Under the pieces are notes generated by a model. That model was given only the letters and a program-made list of their open reading frames with translations, searched no databases and was not told where the DNA came from. Below are positions 52,093 through 62,439 of a stretch of DNA of 64,000 nucleotides, piece after piece. A program made the translations under genes and the position numbers. Source of the DNA: Rhodobacteraceae bacterium (ex Bugula neritina AB1) (GTDB lineage: Bacteria > Pseudomonadota > Alphaproteobacteria > Rhodobacterales > Rhodobacteraceae); the NCBI GenBank assembly GCA_001730095.1, contig MDLF01000096.1, positions 62,001 to 126,000 on the forward strand, in the 5' to 3' direction. The stretch's first letter is position 1. Each line of letters opens with the position of its first letter.

Positions 52093-52245
52093 ATGAGAGT
52101 TTTGAGTGTTGTTCTGGCCCTGCTGGGCCTGGCTGCCTGCGATACCGGTGCGCCAGTGGCCAAGGCACCGCAAAAGCCCGAGGCCGCCACAACCGGTGTG
52201 AAAGTCTCCGGTTATGGGCGGGTTGGGGTGTCCACCTCGTTCTAG
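52093..52245 (+). CDS. Second small lipoprotein, 50 residues
   Basis: A 50-residue open frame MRVLSVVLALLGLAACDTGA with lipobox LGLAAC (Cys16) and a mature part of about 35 residues ending VKVSGYGRVGVSTSF. GAGGG lies 8 bases before the ATG. The C-terminal GRVGVSTSF resembles the GPVSVFLGF ending of the lipoprotein upstream, suggesting a duplication. It sits just after a terminator. The function is unknown. Confidence 0.72.
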   Translation: MRVLSVVLALLGLAACDTGAPVAKAPQKPEAATTGVKVSGYGRVGVSTSF

Positions 52246-52577
52246 CAGGCACGCGGGATGGGCTGACTGGGCTTCTGCCCCGTCCGGTCGCGGCCTGCTG
52301 TTAGGCATTCCATATCTGATGTGCTGTGTTTCAGCAGTGTAGAGTGGCGGCGCCGCCAAGAGGCGGAGGCGGGACGGGAGGGGGGCTCCCGTACGCGAAA
52401 CGTCGTCTGTGCGTGCCCGTGCCAAAGGGCCCTGTTCCGGGGTGCCGGGGGTGTCAGGCCCAGCGGTGACCGCGATCACTCAGGATCATGCCAAACCAAA
52501 TTTAAGATGCCGTGACTGGCGCGCACGCTGGTTGCGCAACACCCAGGGCGTTGCGTTTGCCGCGGCCGTTTCGCAGT

Positions 52578-52635
52578 GAGTATTTTTGGAAAGATGAAAG
52601 CGCAGGTCCGGCATTTCATCTTTCTCCAAATACTC
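52578..52635. repeat. Inverted pair of module 2 boxes upstream of lysA
   Basis: Left arm GAGTATTTTTGGAAAGATGA (+AA) and right arm TTTCATCTTTCTCCAAATAC (+TC) are 22 bases each, match at 19 positions and are separated by 14 bases, so a long hairpin is possible. The same box occurs singly at 62407-62428. Confidence 0.85.
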
Positions 52636-52641
52636 AATCCC

Positions 52642-52713
52642 CGCCGCGCCTTGGCGCGGCGCCGGGCCCAACTGGCGTGGGCGCATCTTTGATGCGTCTG
52701 CGGCAGGCGGGAG
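52642..52713 (-). repeat. Intergenic hairpin repeat, copy D (module 1, reversed)
   Basis: Read on the minus strand: CTCCCGCC (52713-52706), CGCATC-aaa-GATGCG (52696-52682), TTGGGC (52671-52666), then CGCCGCGCC / GGCGCGGCG (52661-52642). The order of parts matches the copies at 980, 23608, 34319 and 41702. Confidence 0.82.
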
Positions 52714-52790
52714 AGCCGCGGTGTGGATGGGAAGCGGCAAGGGGCGGAATCATTTGATCCATCTGCCCCTTTTGTCCTAAAGGCAGGGCC

Positions 52791-54056
52791 ATGGACCATT
52801 TTCTCTACCGCGACGGCGCGCTTTTCGCCGAAGACGTTCCCATCTCCGAGATCGCCGCGGCGGTGGGGACCCCGTTTTACGTCTATTCCACTGCCACCCT
52901 CCTGCGCCATTTCCGTCTGTTCGACGAGGCGCTTGAAGGCACTGATCACCTGGTCTGCTTTGCGATGAAGGCGGCATCCAACCAGGCGATCCTCAAGACG
53001 CTGGCACAGGCCGGTGCGGGCATGGATGTGGTCAGCCAGGGCGAATACCTGCGCGCCAGGGCGGCGGGCGTTCCCGGTGACAGGATCGTTTTCTCCGGCG
53101 TCGGCAAGACGGCAGAGGAAATCCGTGTGGCGTTGACCGGCGGCATCCGCCAGTTCAACGTGGAATCCGAACCGGAAATGGAAGTGATCAGCGCCGTGGC
53201 TGCTGAGCTGGGCACCAAGGCCCCGATCACCATCCGGGTGAACCCAGATGTGGATGCCAAGACACACGCCAAGATCGCCACCGGCAAATCCGAGAACAAA
53301 TTCGGCATCCCGATTGCCCGCGCCCGTGAAGTCTATGCGCGCGCCGCTGCGCTGCCGGGGCTGGACATTGTCGGGGTCGACGTTCACATCGGCTCGCAGC
53401 TGACCGATCTGGAGCCGTTCCGGCTGGCCTATCAGAAGGTGGCGGAGCTGACCGAAACCCTGCGCAGCGACGGCCACAACATCCGCCGATTGGATCTGGG
53501 CGGCGGTCTGGGCATTCCTTATGAGCGGTCCAATTCGGCACCGCCCTTACCGGTGGAATACGGCCAGATGGTCAAGGAGACCCTGGGCCATCTCGGTTGC
53601 GAAATTGAGATTGAGCCAGGCCGGCTGATCGCGGGTAACGCGGGCCAGCTGGTGTCGAAAGTGATCTATGTGAAGTCGGGCGAGGGCCGTGATTTCCTGA
53701 TCCTGGATGCGGCGATGAACGACCTGATCCGCCCGGCAATGTATGAGGCCCATCACGACATTATTCCGGTGCAGGAACCAGAGCCCGGCGTGGAAAGCCA
53801 GCCTTATGACATCGTCGGTCCGGTCTGTGAAACCGGCGATACCTTTGCCAAGCAGCGCAATCTGCCGCCGTTGGCAGCGGGTGATCTGGTTTCCTTCCGC
53901 AGTGCGGGCGCCTATGGCGCGGTGATGGCCAGCGAATACAATTCCCGTCCGCTGATCCCGGAAGTGCTGGTGCATGAAGATCAATTCGCGGTTATTCGCC
54001 GCCGCCCGGACTATGAAGAAATGATAAACCGCGATACCATCCCGGAGTGGCTCTGA
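52791..54056 (+). CDS. lysA: Diaminopimelate decarboxylase
   Basis: A 421-residue PLP enzyme that makes lysine from meso-diaminopimelate. The PLP lysine lies in HLVCFAMKAASNQAILKTLA; VDVHIGSQLTDLEPF, LDLGGGLGIPY and EPGRLIAGNAGQLVSKV are family marks, and PVCETGDTFAKQRNLP completes the active site from the other subunit. It follows the argH-lipoprotein cluster. The TIGR02302 gene comes next. Confidence 0.96.
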   Translation: MDHFLYRDGALFAEDVPISEIAAAVGTPFYVYSTATLLRHFRLFDEALEGTDHLVCFAMKAASNQAILKTLAQAGAGMDVVSQGEYLRARAAGVPGDRIVFSGVGKTAEEIRVALTGGIRQFNVESEPEMEVISAVAAELGTKAPITIRVNPDVDAKTHAKIATGKSENKFGIPIARAREVYARAAALPGLDIVGVDVHIGSQLTDLEPFRLAYQKVAELTETLRSDGHNIRRLDLGGGLGIPYERSNSAPPLPVEYGQMVKETLGHLGCEIEIEPGRLIAGNAGQLVSKVIYVKSGEGRDFLILDAAMNDLIRPAMYEAHHDIIPVQEPEPGVESQPYDIVGPVCETGDTFAKQRNLPPLAAGDLVSFRSAGAYGAVMASEYNSRPLIPEVLVHEDQFAVIRRRPDYEEMINRDTIPEWL

Positions 54057-54104
54057 AGCGGTCCGGATGTGATCCGGCGCGGGCCATCTGAGGATATGGC
54101 CCGT

Positions 54105-56735
54105 ATGCCCTTTGACCGCGATAGACACCGGCATGCCGATTCGGCTCTGAACTCCCTGCGCCGGCCGCTGGCCTTGACACAGGCCGGGATGGTGGCAGAG
54201 CGGCTCTTGCGCAGCTTCTGGCCGGTCGCCTCGCTGCTGATGGCCGCGCTGGCGGCGTTGATGCTGGGACTTCACCAGCTGCTGCCGGAGTGGCCGGTCT
54301 GGATTGCTGCCGTGGGGGTGCTGATTGGTGCCGCGGCGGCCTTTGGCTGGGGCGTCTGGCACTTTCGCTGGCCCAGCCAGGCCGCTGTGCGGGACCGGCT
54401 GGATCAGAGCCTGCCGGGCCGCCCGGTCACGGCTCTTTTGGATGTTCAGGCCATTGGTGCACAGGATGCGGCCTCAGCGGCCTTGTGGCAGGCGCACCAG
54501 CGCCGGATGGCGGCAGCGGCGGCAAAGGCAAAGGCACCTGCACCCGATCTGAACATTGCCGCCTCTGACCCCTACGGTCTGCGCTACATGGCAGGTCTTA
54601 TGCTGGCGGTGGGCCTTCTGTTCGGATCCATCTGGCAGGTTGCCACGGTCAAGGATCTGGGTGCCGGAGATGGTGCGCTTTTGAACGGCCCGACCTGGGA
54701 GGGCTGGGCGGAACCGCCCGCCTACACCCGCCTGCCGGTGCTCTATCTGAATGACCAGGATGCAGGCCTGCTGCAACTGCCACAGGGCAGCCGCATCACC
54801 CTTCGTTTCTATGGCGAAGCGGGTGCGTTGGAGCTGGCAGAGACTGTGTCTGGACAGGAGGATCGCGGCGAAACAGACGCACCGCAGACCGCCATGGCCT
54901 TTGACGTCACCCGTAGCGGCAGTTTTTCGATCGACGGCAGCGGTGGCCGCCACTGGCAGGTGGAGGTGATCCCGGACACCCCGCCCTCGGTGGCCGTTGC
55001 GGGCCGGCCTGAGCTGGAAAGTGATGGCTATACCACTTTGGCTTTCACAGCGCGGGATGATTACGGCGTGGCGGCGGGGCAGGTCAGGATCACGCTGGAC
55101 ACGGAGGCCGTGGTGCGGCGGCACGGGTTGGCAGCAGATCCCGATCCGCGGGATGCCGTGGTGCTGGATCTGCCTTTGCCGTTGTCCGGGTCGCGCATGG
55201 AGTTCACAGAGAAGCTGACCGAAGATTTCGCCCGGCACCCTTGGGCCAACCTGCCGGTGGTCTTCACCTTCTTAGCTGTTGACGAGGCGGGCCAGTCCTC
55301 GGCTGCCGCAGGCTTGGGCAGCGAACTGGCAACCCGGCGTTTCTTTGACCCGCTGGCGGCTGCGGTCATTGAGCAGCGCCGCGATCTTTTGTGGGCCCGT
55401 GCCAACGCGGTGCGGGTGGCGCAGGTGATCCGCACACTGACACACCGGCCAGAAGGGGTATTCCGCGACTACGGTGATTACTTGCGGCTGCGCACCATTT
55501 TGAGGCGGCTTGAGAGCTATACCGTGCAGGGCACTGTGACAGCGCCGCGCCAGGCGGAAATCGCCGACGCGCTGTGGGATCTGGCGGTGCAGCTGGAAGA
55601 CGGCGATGTGGGCGACGCGCTGGAGCGGATGCAGCGGGCGCAGGAGCAGCTCAGCCAGGCCATGCGCGATGGGGCCAGTGAACAGGAAATCGCCAGGCTG
55701 ATGCAGGAGCTGCGGGAGGCGACACAGGACTACATGCGCCAGCTGAGCCGACAGGCTGAAGCCAATGGAGACATGATGGAGCCGGGAGACATGCCCGAGG
55801 ACATGATGACGCTGAGCCAGGACGATCTGCAGGCGATGATGGACCGCATCCAGGAATTGATGGAGCAGGGCCGCATGGCCGAGGCAGAACAGGCGCTGCG
55901 CGAGTTCCAGGAGATGATGGAAAACATGCGCATGACCCGTTCGCAGCAGGGGCAAGGCGAGGGCAATGAAGGCCGGGAAGCGATGGAAGGTCTGGCGGAA
56001 ACCCTGCGTGAGCAGCAGGGGCTGTCGGATCAGGCTTTCCGCGACTTGCAGGAACAGTACAACCCGGGTGTCCGCAAAGGCGAAAGCCAGGGCAATGAGG
56101 GCCGCGACGGCGGCTTGGGCCGCGGTCAGAGCCACCAGGGTGGTCAAGGTGGGGATAGCGGCGGAAACGGTCAGGACGGCGCGGGTGCCGACAGCCGCAG
56201 CCCGGAGGGTCCGGGCCGCGAAGGGGACAGCAGCCGCGGACAGCCGGGGCAGGGCGGCTCGCTGGCCGACCGGCAGCAGGCGCTGCGCCAGCAACTGCAG
56301 CAGCAACGCGGAGGGATGCCTCATCTGGGCGGAGAGGCCGGCGACGCGGCACGCGAGGCGCTGGAGCGGGCGGACCGCGCCATGGAAGGCGCCGAGAACG
56401 CACTGCGCGGCGGTGATAATGCCGAGGCCATTGACCGCCAGTCCGAGGCCATGGAGGCGCTGCGTGAAGGCATGCGCAGCCTGGGAGAGGCACTGGCGCA
56501 GCAGCAGCCAGGCGGCCCACAGAGCGGCCCACAGCCCTCTTCGACGGCGCAGGGCGACCGTCTGGACCCGCTGGGCCGCAACAACGGCCAGGCGAACGAT
56601 GGCGGCAAAGTTGGCGAAGGCAATGCCTACCGCCGAGCCTGGGACCTGCTGGAGGACATCCGCCGCCGCGCCGGAGAGCGTGAGCGCAGCGAGCGCGAGC
56701 GCAGCTATCTGGAGCGGCTGCTGGACCGGTTCTGA
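54105..56735 (+). CDS. TIGR02302-family (DUF4175) membrane protein
   Basis: A large protein of about 876 residues. Three N-terminal helices (two near 30-85 and one near 155) are followed by an extracytoplasmic beta-rich region, a long coiled-coil/helical part (about 480-630) rich in Met, Glu and Gln (EMMENMRMTRSQQGQGEGNE), and a Gly/Gln-rich disordered stretch (about 650-830) ending in a basic helix. This is the layout of the TIGR02302/DUF4175 family, of unknown function. The ATG of MPFDRDR is chosen because TGAGGA lies 10 bases upstream; ATG 54096 and GTG 54069 are alternatives. Confidence 0.85.
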   Translation: MPFDRDRHRHADSALNSLRRPLALTQAGMVAERLLRSFWPVASLLMAALAALMLGLHQLLPEWPVWIAAVGVLIGAAAAFGWGVWHFRWPSQAAVRDRLDQSLPGRPVTALLDVQAIGAQDAASAALWQAHQRRMAAAAAKAKAPAPDLNIAASDPYGLRYMAGLMLAVGLLFGSIWQVATVKDLGAGDGALLNGPTWEGWAEPPAYTRLPVLYLNDQDAGLLQLPQGSRITLRFYGEAGALELAETVSGQEDRGETDAPQTAMAFDVTRSGSFSIDGSGGRHWQVEVIPDTPPSVAVAGRPELESDGYTTLAFTARDDYGVAAGQVRITLDTEAVVRRHGLAADPDPRDAVVLDLPLPLSGSRMEFTEKLTEDFARHPWANLPVVFTFLAVDEAGQSSAAAGLGSELATRRFFDPLAAAVIEQRRDLLWARANAVRVAQVIRTLTHRPEGVFRDYGDYLRLRTILRRLESYTVQGTVTAPRQAEIADALWDLAVQLEDGDVGDALERMQRAQEQLSQAMRDGASEQEIARLMQELREATQDYMRQLSRQAEANGDMMEPGDMPEDMMTLSQDDLQAMMDRIQELMEQGRMAEAEQALREFQEMMENMRMTRSQQGQGEGNEGREAMEGLAETLREQQGLSDQAFRDLQEQYNPGVRKGESQGNEGRDGGLGRGQSHQGGQGGDSGGNGQDGAGADSRSPEGPGREGDSSRGQPGQGGSLADRQQALRQQLQQQRGGMPHLGGEAGDAAREALERADRAMEGAENALRGGDNAEAIDRQSEAMEALREGMRSLGEALAQQQPGGPQSGPQPSSTAQGDRLDPLGRNNGQANDGGKVGEGNAYRRAWDLLEDIRRRAGERERSERERSYLERLLDRF

Positions 56736-56817
56736 CAGGTTGGTTCTGACAGGTTGGTTCTGGCATCAGCACCTGCTGCCAAGGGGGCGGCTCGCAGTGG
56801 TTTCTTTAGATATGTGA

Positions 56818-57843
<1,026 letters not shown>

Positions 57844-58047
57844 GCTCTCCTCGGCACCTCCCCGCCGCCCTGACTGGCGGCAGGTTGTTTTTAAAAGGAT
57901 TATAGGCCGCTGCTGCCAGTGGCGAAAGTGGCAATTGAGGCAAGATCAGAGGGCCGTGTTTCAAGGCAACAGCGTCCCCATTGAAACTGCCGGCCCCTTG
58001 GGGCAAAACAGCCGGGCGCAAACAGCAGGCGCGTTCAGGGGGCAGCA

Positions 58048-58725
58048 GTGATCGAGCTGGAAAATGTGGGCTATAACTATGGCGGCGGCGAACTGCTGAG
58101 CGCAGTGTCGGTGCAACTGGCACCGGGCTCGTTCCATTTCCTGACCGGCCCTTCGGGCGCGGGTAAGACCACGCTGCTGAAGCTCTGCTACGGGGCATTG
58201 AATCCGACGGCTGGCCGGGTGCGCGCCTTTAACATGGATGTGCAGGGACTGGACCGGGATCAGATGGCCTTTTTGCGGCGCCGGGTGGGGGTCGTGCATC
58301 AGGACTGCCGGTTCCTGGATCACCTGCCGGTGATCGAGAACATCGCGCTGCCGCTCCTGGTGTCGGGCCGTGAGCTGAACCACGAGGAGGCGAATCTGCA
58401 GGAGCTGCTGAGCTGGGTGGGCCTCAGCGAGCGCGCCCATGCGCTGCCGCCGGAGCTGTCGGGCGGAGAGCGTCAGCGGGCAGCTCTGGCCCGGTCGGTG
58501 ATCCTGTCACCGGATGTGATTATTGCGGATGAGCCAACCGGCAACGTCGACTGGGAAATGTCGCAGCGGCTTTTGCAGCTGTTGGTGGAGCTGAACCGGA
58601 TGGGCAAAACCATCCTGGTGGCTACCCATGATCTGTCGCTGATCCGCGCGGCCAAGAACCAGGTTCAGGCGCGGGTGCTGCGGATTTCCAACCGGCAGTT
58701 ACAGCTGGCGGGGGCAGACCTATGA
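58048..58725 (+). CDS. ftsE: Cell division ATP-binding protein FtsE
   Basis: A 225-residue ABC ATPase that, with FtsX, controls peptidoglycan hydrolases at the division septum. Walker A is GPSGAGKTT, the signature is LSGGERQRAALARSVI, and Walker B is VIIADEPTGNVD. The start is a GTG preceded by AGGGGGC. The stop overlaps ftsX by 4 bases. The zinc-ribbon gene is divergent. Confidence 0.95.
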   Translation: MIELENVGYNYGGGELLSAVSVQLAPGSFHFLTGPSGAGKTTLLKLCYGALNPTAGRVRAFNMDVQGLDRDQMAFLRRRVGVVHQDCRFLDHLPVIENIALPLLVSGRELNHEEANLQELLSWVGLSERAHALPPELSGGERQRAALARSVILSPDVIIADEPTGNVDWEMSQRLLQLLVELNRMGKTILVATHDLSLIRAAKNQVQARVLRISNRQLQLAGADL

Positions 58726-59621
58726 ACGAGGGCAGGCTGCGCAAGCTGATCCTGGGTGATGCCCAGGCGGACCGGGTGGTGCCCCCCAGCGGTTTCACCG
58801 CTCAGCTGACTTTGTTTGTGTCCGGTGCGATGGCGTTTCTGGCGGTTTTTGCGCTGGCCTTGTCGATGGCGTCCGGGCGGCTGGCGGATCAATGGGCCGA
58901 GGAACTGGCCCGTGCTGCCACCCTGCGCATCAATGCGCCCGCTGAGCAGCGCGCGGCCCAAACAGATGCGGCACTGGAGATCCTGCGCCAAACGCCCGGC
59001 GTGGCCACAGCGCGGGCGTTCACAGGCGAAGAGCAGGCGGCGCTTTTGGCACCCTGGTTCGGGGCCGGCGTGCCGGTGGGGGAACTGCCGCTGCCGCAGC
59101 TGATTGAGGTAACTGGCGATGATAGCGGTTATGACGCTCAAGGCCTGCGGCTGCGTCTGCAGGCAGAAGTGCCGGGTGCGGTGCTGGATGATCACACCCG
59201 CTGGCGGGCGCCGCTGGTGGATGCAGCCCGGGCGCTGCGCCGCCTGGCCTGGGTGTCGATCCTGCTGATTGGCGGCGCCACGGCTGCAATGATTACTCTG
59301 GCTGCCAATGCGGCGCTGGCTGCCAATGCTCAGGTGATCGAAGTGCTGCGGCTGGTTGGCGCGCTGGACAGCTACATCGCCCAGGCCTTCATCCGCCGCT
59401 TCACGCTGCGGGCGCTGACCGGCGCTGCCGCAGGGGTGGTGCTGGGCATGATCGGCGTCTGGCTGATGCCGGAAGCCACTGACGAGGGCGGCTTTCTGAC
59501 CGGGCTTGGCTTTCAGGGCTGGGGTTGGCTGGTGCCGCTGTTGATCCCGCCGCTGGGCGCGCTGGTGGCCTTTGCGGCCACCACCCGCGCGGCCATCAAA
59601 CGTCTGGGGGAACTGTCGTGA
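58722..59621 (+). CDS. ftsX: Cell division protein FtsX
   Basis: A 299-residue membrane protein with four helices (about 31-52, 176-200, 226-245 and 263-285) and a large extracytoplasmic loop between the first two, the FtsX layout. EVLRLVGALDSYIAQAFIRR is the typical coupling segment facing FtsE. It is translationally coupled both to ftsE and to plsC (GTGA overlap). Confidence 0.93.
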   Translation: MNEGRLRKLILGDAQADRVVPPSGFTAQLTLFVSGAMAFLAVFALALSMASGRLADQWAEELARAATLRINAPAEQRAAQTDAALEILRQTPGVATARAFTGEEQAALLAPWFGAGVPVGELPLPQLIEVTGDDSGYDAQGLRLRLQAEVPGAVLDDHTRWRAPLVDAARALRRLAWVSILLIGGATAAMITLAANAALAANAQVIEVLRLVGALDSYIAQAFIRRFTLRALTGAAAGVVLGMIGVWLMPEATDEGGFLTGLGFQGWGWLVPLLIPPLGALVAFAATTRAAIKRLGELS

Positions 59622-60367
59622 AAAATCCTGTCCAATGGCTGCGCTCGCTGGCGTTTACCTTACAGATGTATCTGGCCATGCTGGTTCTGGGCATCGTCTT
59701 TGCGCCCTGGGCGGTGGTGTCTCCCAAAGGGGCGCGCACCGCCTGCAAGACCTATGCCCGCTGGGTGATCTGGACCGCGCGCTGGATGGTCGGCATCCGT
59801 TGCGAGCTGCGCGGGCAGGTGCCGGACGGCGAGGTGATCGTTGCGGCCAAACACCAGAGTTTTCTGGACATCATTATGATTTTCAACGCGGTGCCCTCGG
59901 CCCGGTTCATCATGAAGCGGGAATTGATGTGGACGCCGGTCATTGGTGTTTACGCCAAGCGGCTGGGCTGCGTGCCGGTCAATCGTGGGAAACGCGGTGC
60001 AGCCATTGCCAAGATGGTCAAGGATGTCGCCAAGGAAAGCACGGAGCCGGGCCAGCTGATCATCTACTCGCAAGGCACCCGCGTGGCGCCGGGCGCCAAG
60101 AAGCCTTACAAGATCGGCACGGCGGTGCTGTATGAGGGCCTGAGTCAGCCCTGTATTCCCGCCGCCACCAATGTCGGTGTCTTCTGGCCCCGCAGCGGTA
60201 TCTACCGCAAGCCGGGCCTGGCAGTGGTGGAGTTTCTGGAGCCGATGCAGCCGGGGATTCGTCGGGCTGAATTCATGGAACAGCTGGAAGAGCGGGTAGA
60301 GACCCGTTCGGATGCGCTGATGCGGGAAGCCGGGTTCAACCCTGCTCAGACTGCCCCGCAGGTCTGA
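59618..60367 (+). CDS. plsC: 1-acyl-sn-glycerol-3-phosphate acyltransferase PlsC
   Basis: A 249-residue acyltransferase that makes phosphatidic acid. The catalytic H-x4-D motif is AAKHQSFLDIIM, and the substrate motif is YSQGTRVAPGAKKPYKIG. An N-terminal membrane helix (about 10-30) anchors it. The GTG start overlaps the ftsX stop by 4 bases. Coupling of lipid synthesis with the division transporter is a common alphaproteobacterial arrangement. Confidence 0.92.
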   Translation: MKNPVQWLRSLAFTLQMYLAMLVLGIVFAPWAVVSPKGARTACKTYARWVIWTARWMVGIRCELRGQVPDGEVIVAAKHQSFLDIIMIFNAVPSARFIMKRELMWTPVIGVYAKRLGCVPVNRGKRGAAIAKMVKDVAKESTEPGQLIIYSQGTRVAPGAKKPYKIGTAVLYEGLSQPCIPAATNVGVFWPRSGIYRKPGLAVVEFLEPMQPGIRRAEFMEQLEERVETRSDALMREAGFNPAQTAPQV

Positions 60368-60442
60368 TCGGCCGGATCTGCCGATTTTGGGCGGGGCAGG
60401 TAATCTTCGGTTCCCGGCCGGCTGGCGCCAGGCAGAGTTGTG

Positions 60443-60751
60443 TCAGCGGATCACGTCGCCTATCAGGATTTGCGGCTGTACGTTGGTGAAATTCGGGATG
60501 TCTTCCAGCGCAGGCCCTGCCGCCAACATGGCAGCGTCCATAGCGGCCTGATCGGCAAAGACCATCGTCGCAACAGCATGGTAAGGGGCAGGCACATCCG
60601 GGCCGCCAGCCAGCCCTTTGGTCACCACGATGCTTTGCGTGTGCGGGGCGATATGTGCGTCAACCAGCTCCATATGGGTTGCGGCATAGTAGCCGTGATC
60701 GAAACGGCTGCCTTCGCTGACGGGGTAGATGACTTGCAGTGAAACGGGCAT
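60443..60751 (-). CDS. EthD-family protein
   Basis: A 102-residue ferredoxin-like dimeric alpha/beta-barrel protein: MPVSLQVIYPVSEGSRFDHG at the start, YYAATHMELVDAHIAP in the middle and AAMLAAGPALEDIPNFTNVQ near the end, the pattern of EthD proteins. Their role is usually small-molecule degradation, but nothing nearby indicates the substrate. It lies alone between plsC and lpdA. Confidence 0.83.
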   Translation of the reverse strand: MPVSLQVIYPVSEGSRFDHGYYAATHMELVDAHIAPHTQSIVVTKGLAGGPDVPAPYHAVATMVFADQAAMDAAMLAAGPALEDIPNFTNVQPQILIGDVIR

Positions 60752-60813
60752 TTTTCGGGCTCCTGGGTTTGCATTGCAGGGACACTAGAGCCGGTCTTGT
60801 CCGGGCTGCCAAT

Positions 60814-60844
60814 AGAAAAAGGGCAGCTGCGTCAAGCTGCCCTT
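60814..60844 (-). terminator. Intrinsic terminator of lpdA
   Basis: A perfect 10-bp stem AAGGGCAGCT / AGCTGCCCTT with a 6-base loop; on the minus strand it is followed by TTTTTCTATT. It lies 26 bases after the lpdA stop. Confidence 0.85.
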
Positions 60845-60869
60845 CCAGTGCTTGCCGTCTGGCTGAAAA

Positions 60870-62261
60870 TCAGCTGTGGATCGGCCCGTCGCCGCAGGCC
60901 AGGGCGGCCTCTCGCACGGCTTCGGAATAGGTCGGATGCGCATGACAGGTGAGCGCGATATCTTCCGCCGAGGCGCCGAACTCCATTGCCACGCACAGCT
61001 CGTGGATCATGTCGCCTGCTGCCGGGCCGATGATGGCAGCGCCCAGGATGCGGTCGGTTTCCGCATCCACGATGATTTTGACAAAACCGCCCTCTGCCTG
61101 GCCGACGGCCTTGGCGCGGGCATTGCCCATGAACATGAATTTGCCCACCTTGATCTTGCGGCCTTCGGCCTTCAGGGCGTCTTCGGTGGCGCCGACGGTG
61201 GCCACTTCCGGCGTGGTGTAGACGACACCGGGAATGACGCCGTAATTCACATGACCATGCTTGCCTGCCATCACCTCGGCCACTGCCATGCCTTCATCCT
61301 CGGCCTTATGCGCCAGCATCGGGCCTTCGATTACATCGCCAATTGCATAGACGCCGGGGATATTTGTGCGCCACTGGCCGTCGGTGGCAATTTGGCCGCG
61401 TTCGGTCATCTTGAGCCCCAGCGCGTCCAGCCCCAGCCCTTCGCTGTAGGGTTTGCGCCCGGTGGCCACCAGCACTGTGTCAGCGTCCAGCGTTACCTCG
61501 TCGCCGCCCTTCTTGGGCTGGTATTTGATCTTGGCCTTGGTTTTCGAGGTTTCCACCCCCTGTACCGCAGCGCCCATGATGAAGGTCAGACCCTGTTTCT
61601 CCAGGATGCGCTTGAAACTGCGCTGGACGTCCTTGTCCATGCCGGGGCAGACCGCGTCCATGTATTCCACCACGGTCACTTCCGAGCCGAGGCGGGCATA
61701 GACTGACCCCAGCTCCAGCCCAATAACGCCGGCGCCAATGACGGCCAGTTTCTTCGGGATCTTCGGCAGCTCCAGCGCGCCGGTGGAGGAGACCACGACT
61801 TTCTCGTCGATCTCCACGCCCGGAATGGAAGCTGGTACCGAACCGGAAGCGATCACGATGTTCTTGGTCTCATGCAGCTCATCGCCGACCTGCACCTTGC
61901 CGGCCGCAGGGATCGAGGCCCAACCCTTGATCCAATCGATCTTGTTCTTCTTGAACAGAAACTCGATGCCGCCGGTGTTCTGGCCGATCACCTCGTCCTT
62001 GTAGGCTTTCATCTGGTTCCAGTCGACCGAAGGGCTTTTGCCCTTGAGACCCATATGGGCAAAGTTGTGCTCTGCCTCATGCAGCAGATGGGTTGAATGC
62101 AGCAGGGCTTTGGACGGGATACAGCCCACGTTCAGGCAGGTGCCGCCCAGGGTCTCGCGGCCCTCGACTACTGCTGTTTTGAGGCCCAGCTGGGCGCAGC
62201 GGATGGCGCAGACATAGCCGCCGGGGCCGGCGCCGATTACGATCACGTCATAGGAGGCCAT
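60870..62261 (-). CDS. lpdA: Dihydrolipoyl dehydrogenase (E3)
   Basis: A 463-residue FAD enzyme that reoxidises dihydrolipoamide. [17 protein letters not shown] is the FAD motif; the redox pair is Cys42 and Cys47 ([13 protein letters not shown]); [20 protein letters not shown] binds NAD; and [16 protein letters not shown] holds the catalytic His-Glu. It shares orientation with odhB upstream and so is probably the E3 of 2-oxoglutarate dehydrogenase, although a small gene and a repeat lie between them. Confidence 0.95.
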   Translation of the reverse strand: MASYDVIVIGAGPGGYVCAIRCAQLGLKTAVVEGRETLGGTCLNVGCIPSKALLHSTHLLHEAEHNFAHMGLKGKSPSVDWNQMKAYKDEVIGQNTGGIEFLFKKNKIDWIKGWASIPAAGKVQVGDELHETKNIVIASGSVPASIPGVEIDEKVVVSSTGALELPKIPKKLAVIGAGVIGLELGSVYARLGSEVTVVEYMDAVCPGMDKDVQRSFKRILEKQGLTFIMGAAVQGVETSKTKAKIKYQPKKGGDEVTLDADTVLVATGRKPYSEGLGLDALGLKMTERGQIATDGQWRTNIPGVYAIGDVIEGPMLAHKAEDEGMAVAEVMAGKHGHVNYGVIPGVVYTTPEVATVGATEDALKAEGRKIKVGKFMFMGNARAKAVGQAEGGFVKIIVDAETDRILGAAIIGPAAGDMIHELCVAMEFGASAEDIALTCHAHPTYSEAVREAALACGDGPIHS

Positions 62262-62360
62262 TTTGAGAGGGTCCTTTCGTCAGAATGGGTGTGGGCCAAG
62301 GAGGGCATTTGTGCGCCATGCGTACATCGCCTGTGCACCGGCCTGGTTGTTTGGAGGTGC

Positions 62361-62428
62361 GGGCCGGGGAGGGGGCGCTGCCCCCGGCCCTGACGGGCCT
62401 CCCCCGGAGTATTTTGGGAAAGATGAAA
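62361..62428. repeat. Intergenic repeat (modules 2 and 3) upstream of lpdA
   Basis: The left part is GGGGGC-gct-GCCCCC (62371-62385) framed by GGGCC/GGCCC, which on the minus strand matches the module 3 sequence at 41820-41851. The right part is the box GAGTATTTTGGGAAAGATGA (62407-), matching the arms at 52578-52635. Modules 2 and 3 are in the same relative order as at 41789-41851. Confidence 0.8.
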
Positions 62429-62439
62429 CAGTTGGAGGG

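Larger units (their letters stand above)
52246..52790. other. 545-base gap upstream of lysA, mostly repeat elements
   Basis: No gene is recognisable. The first 300 bases hold nothing I can name. The right part carries two module 2 boxes facing each other (52578-52635) and a reversed module 1 repeat (52642-52713). The last 75 bases before lysA must hold its promoter or leader. Confidence 0.6.
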
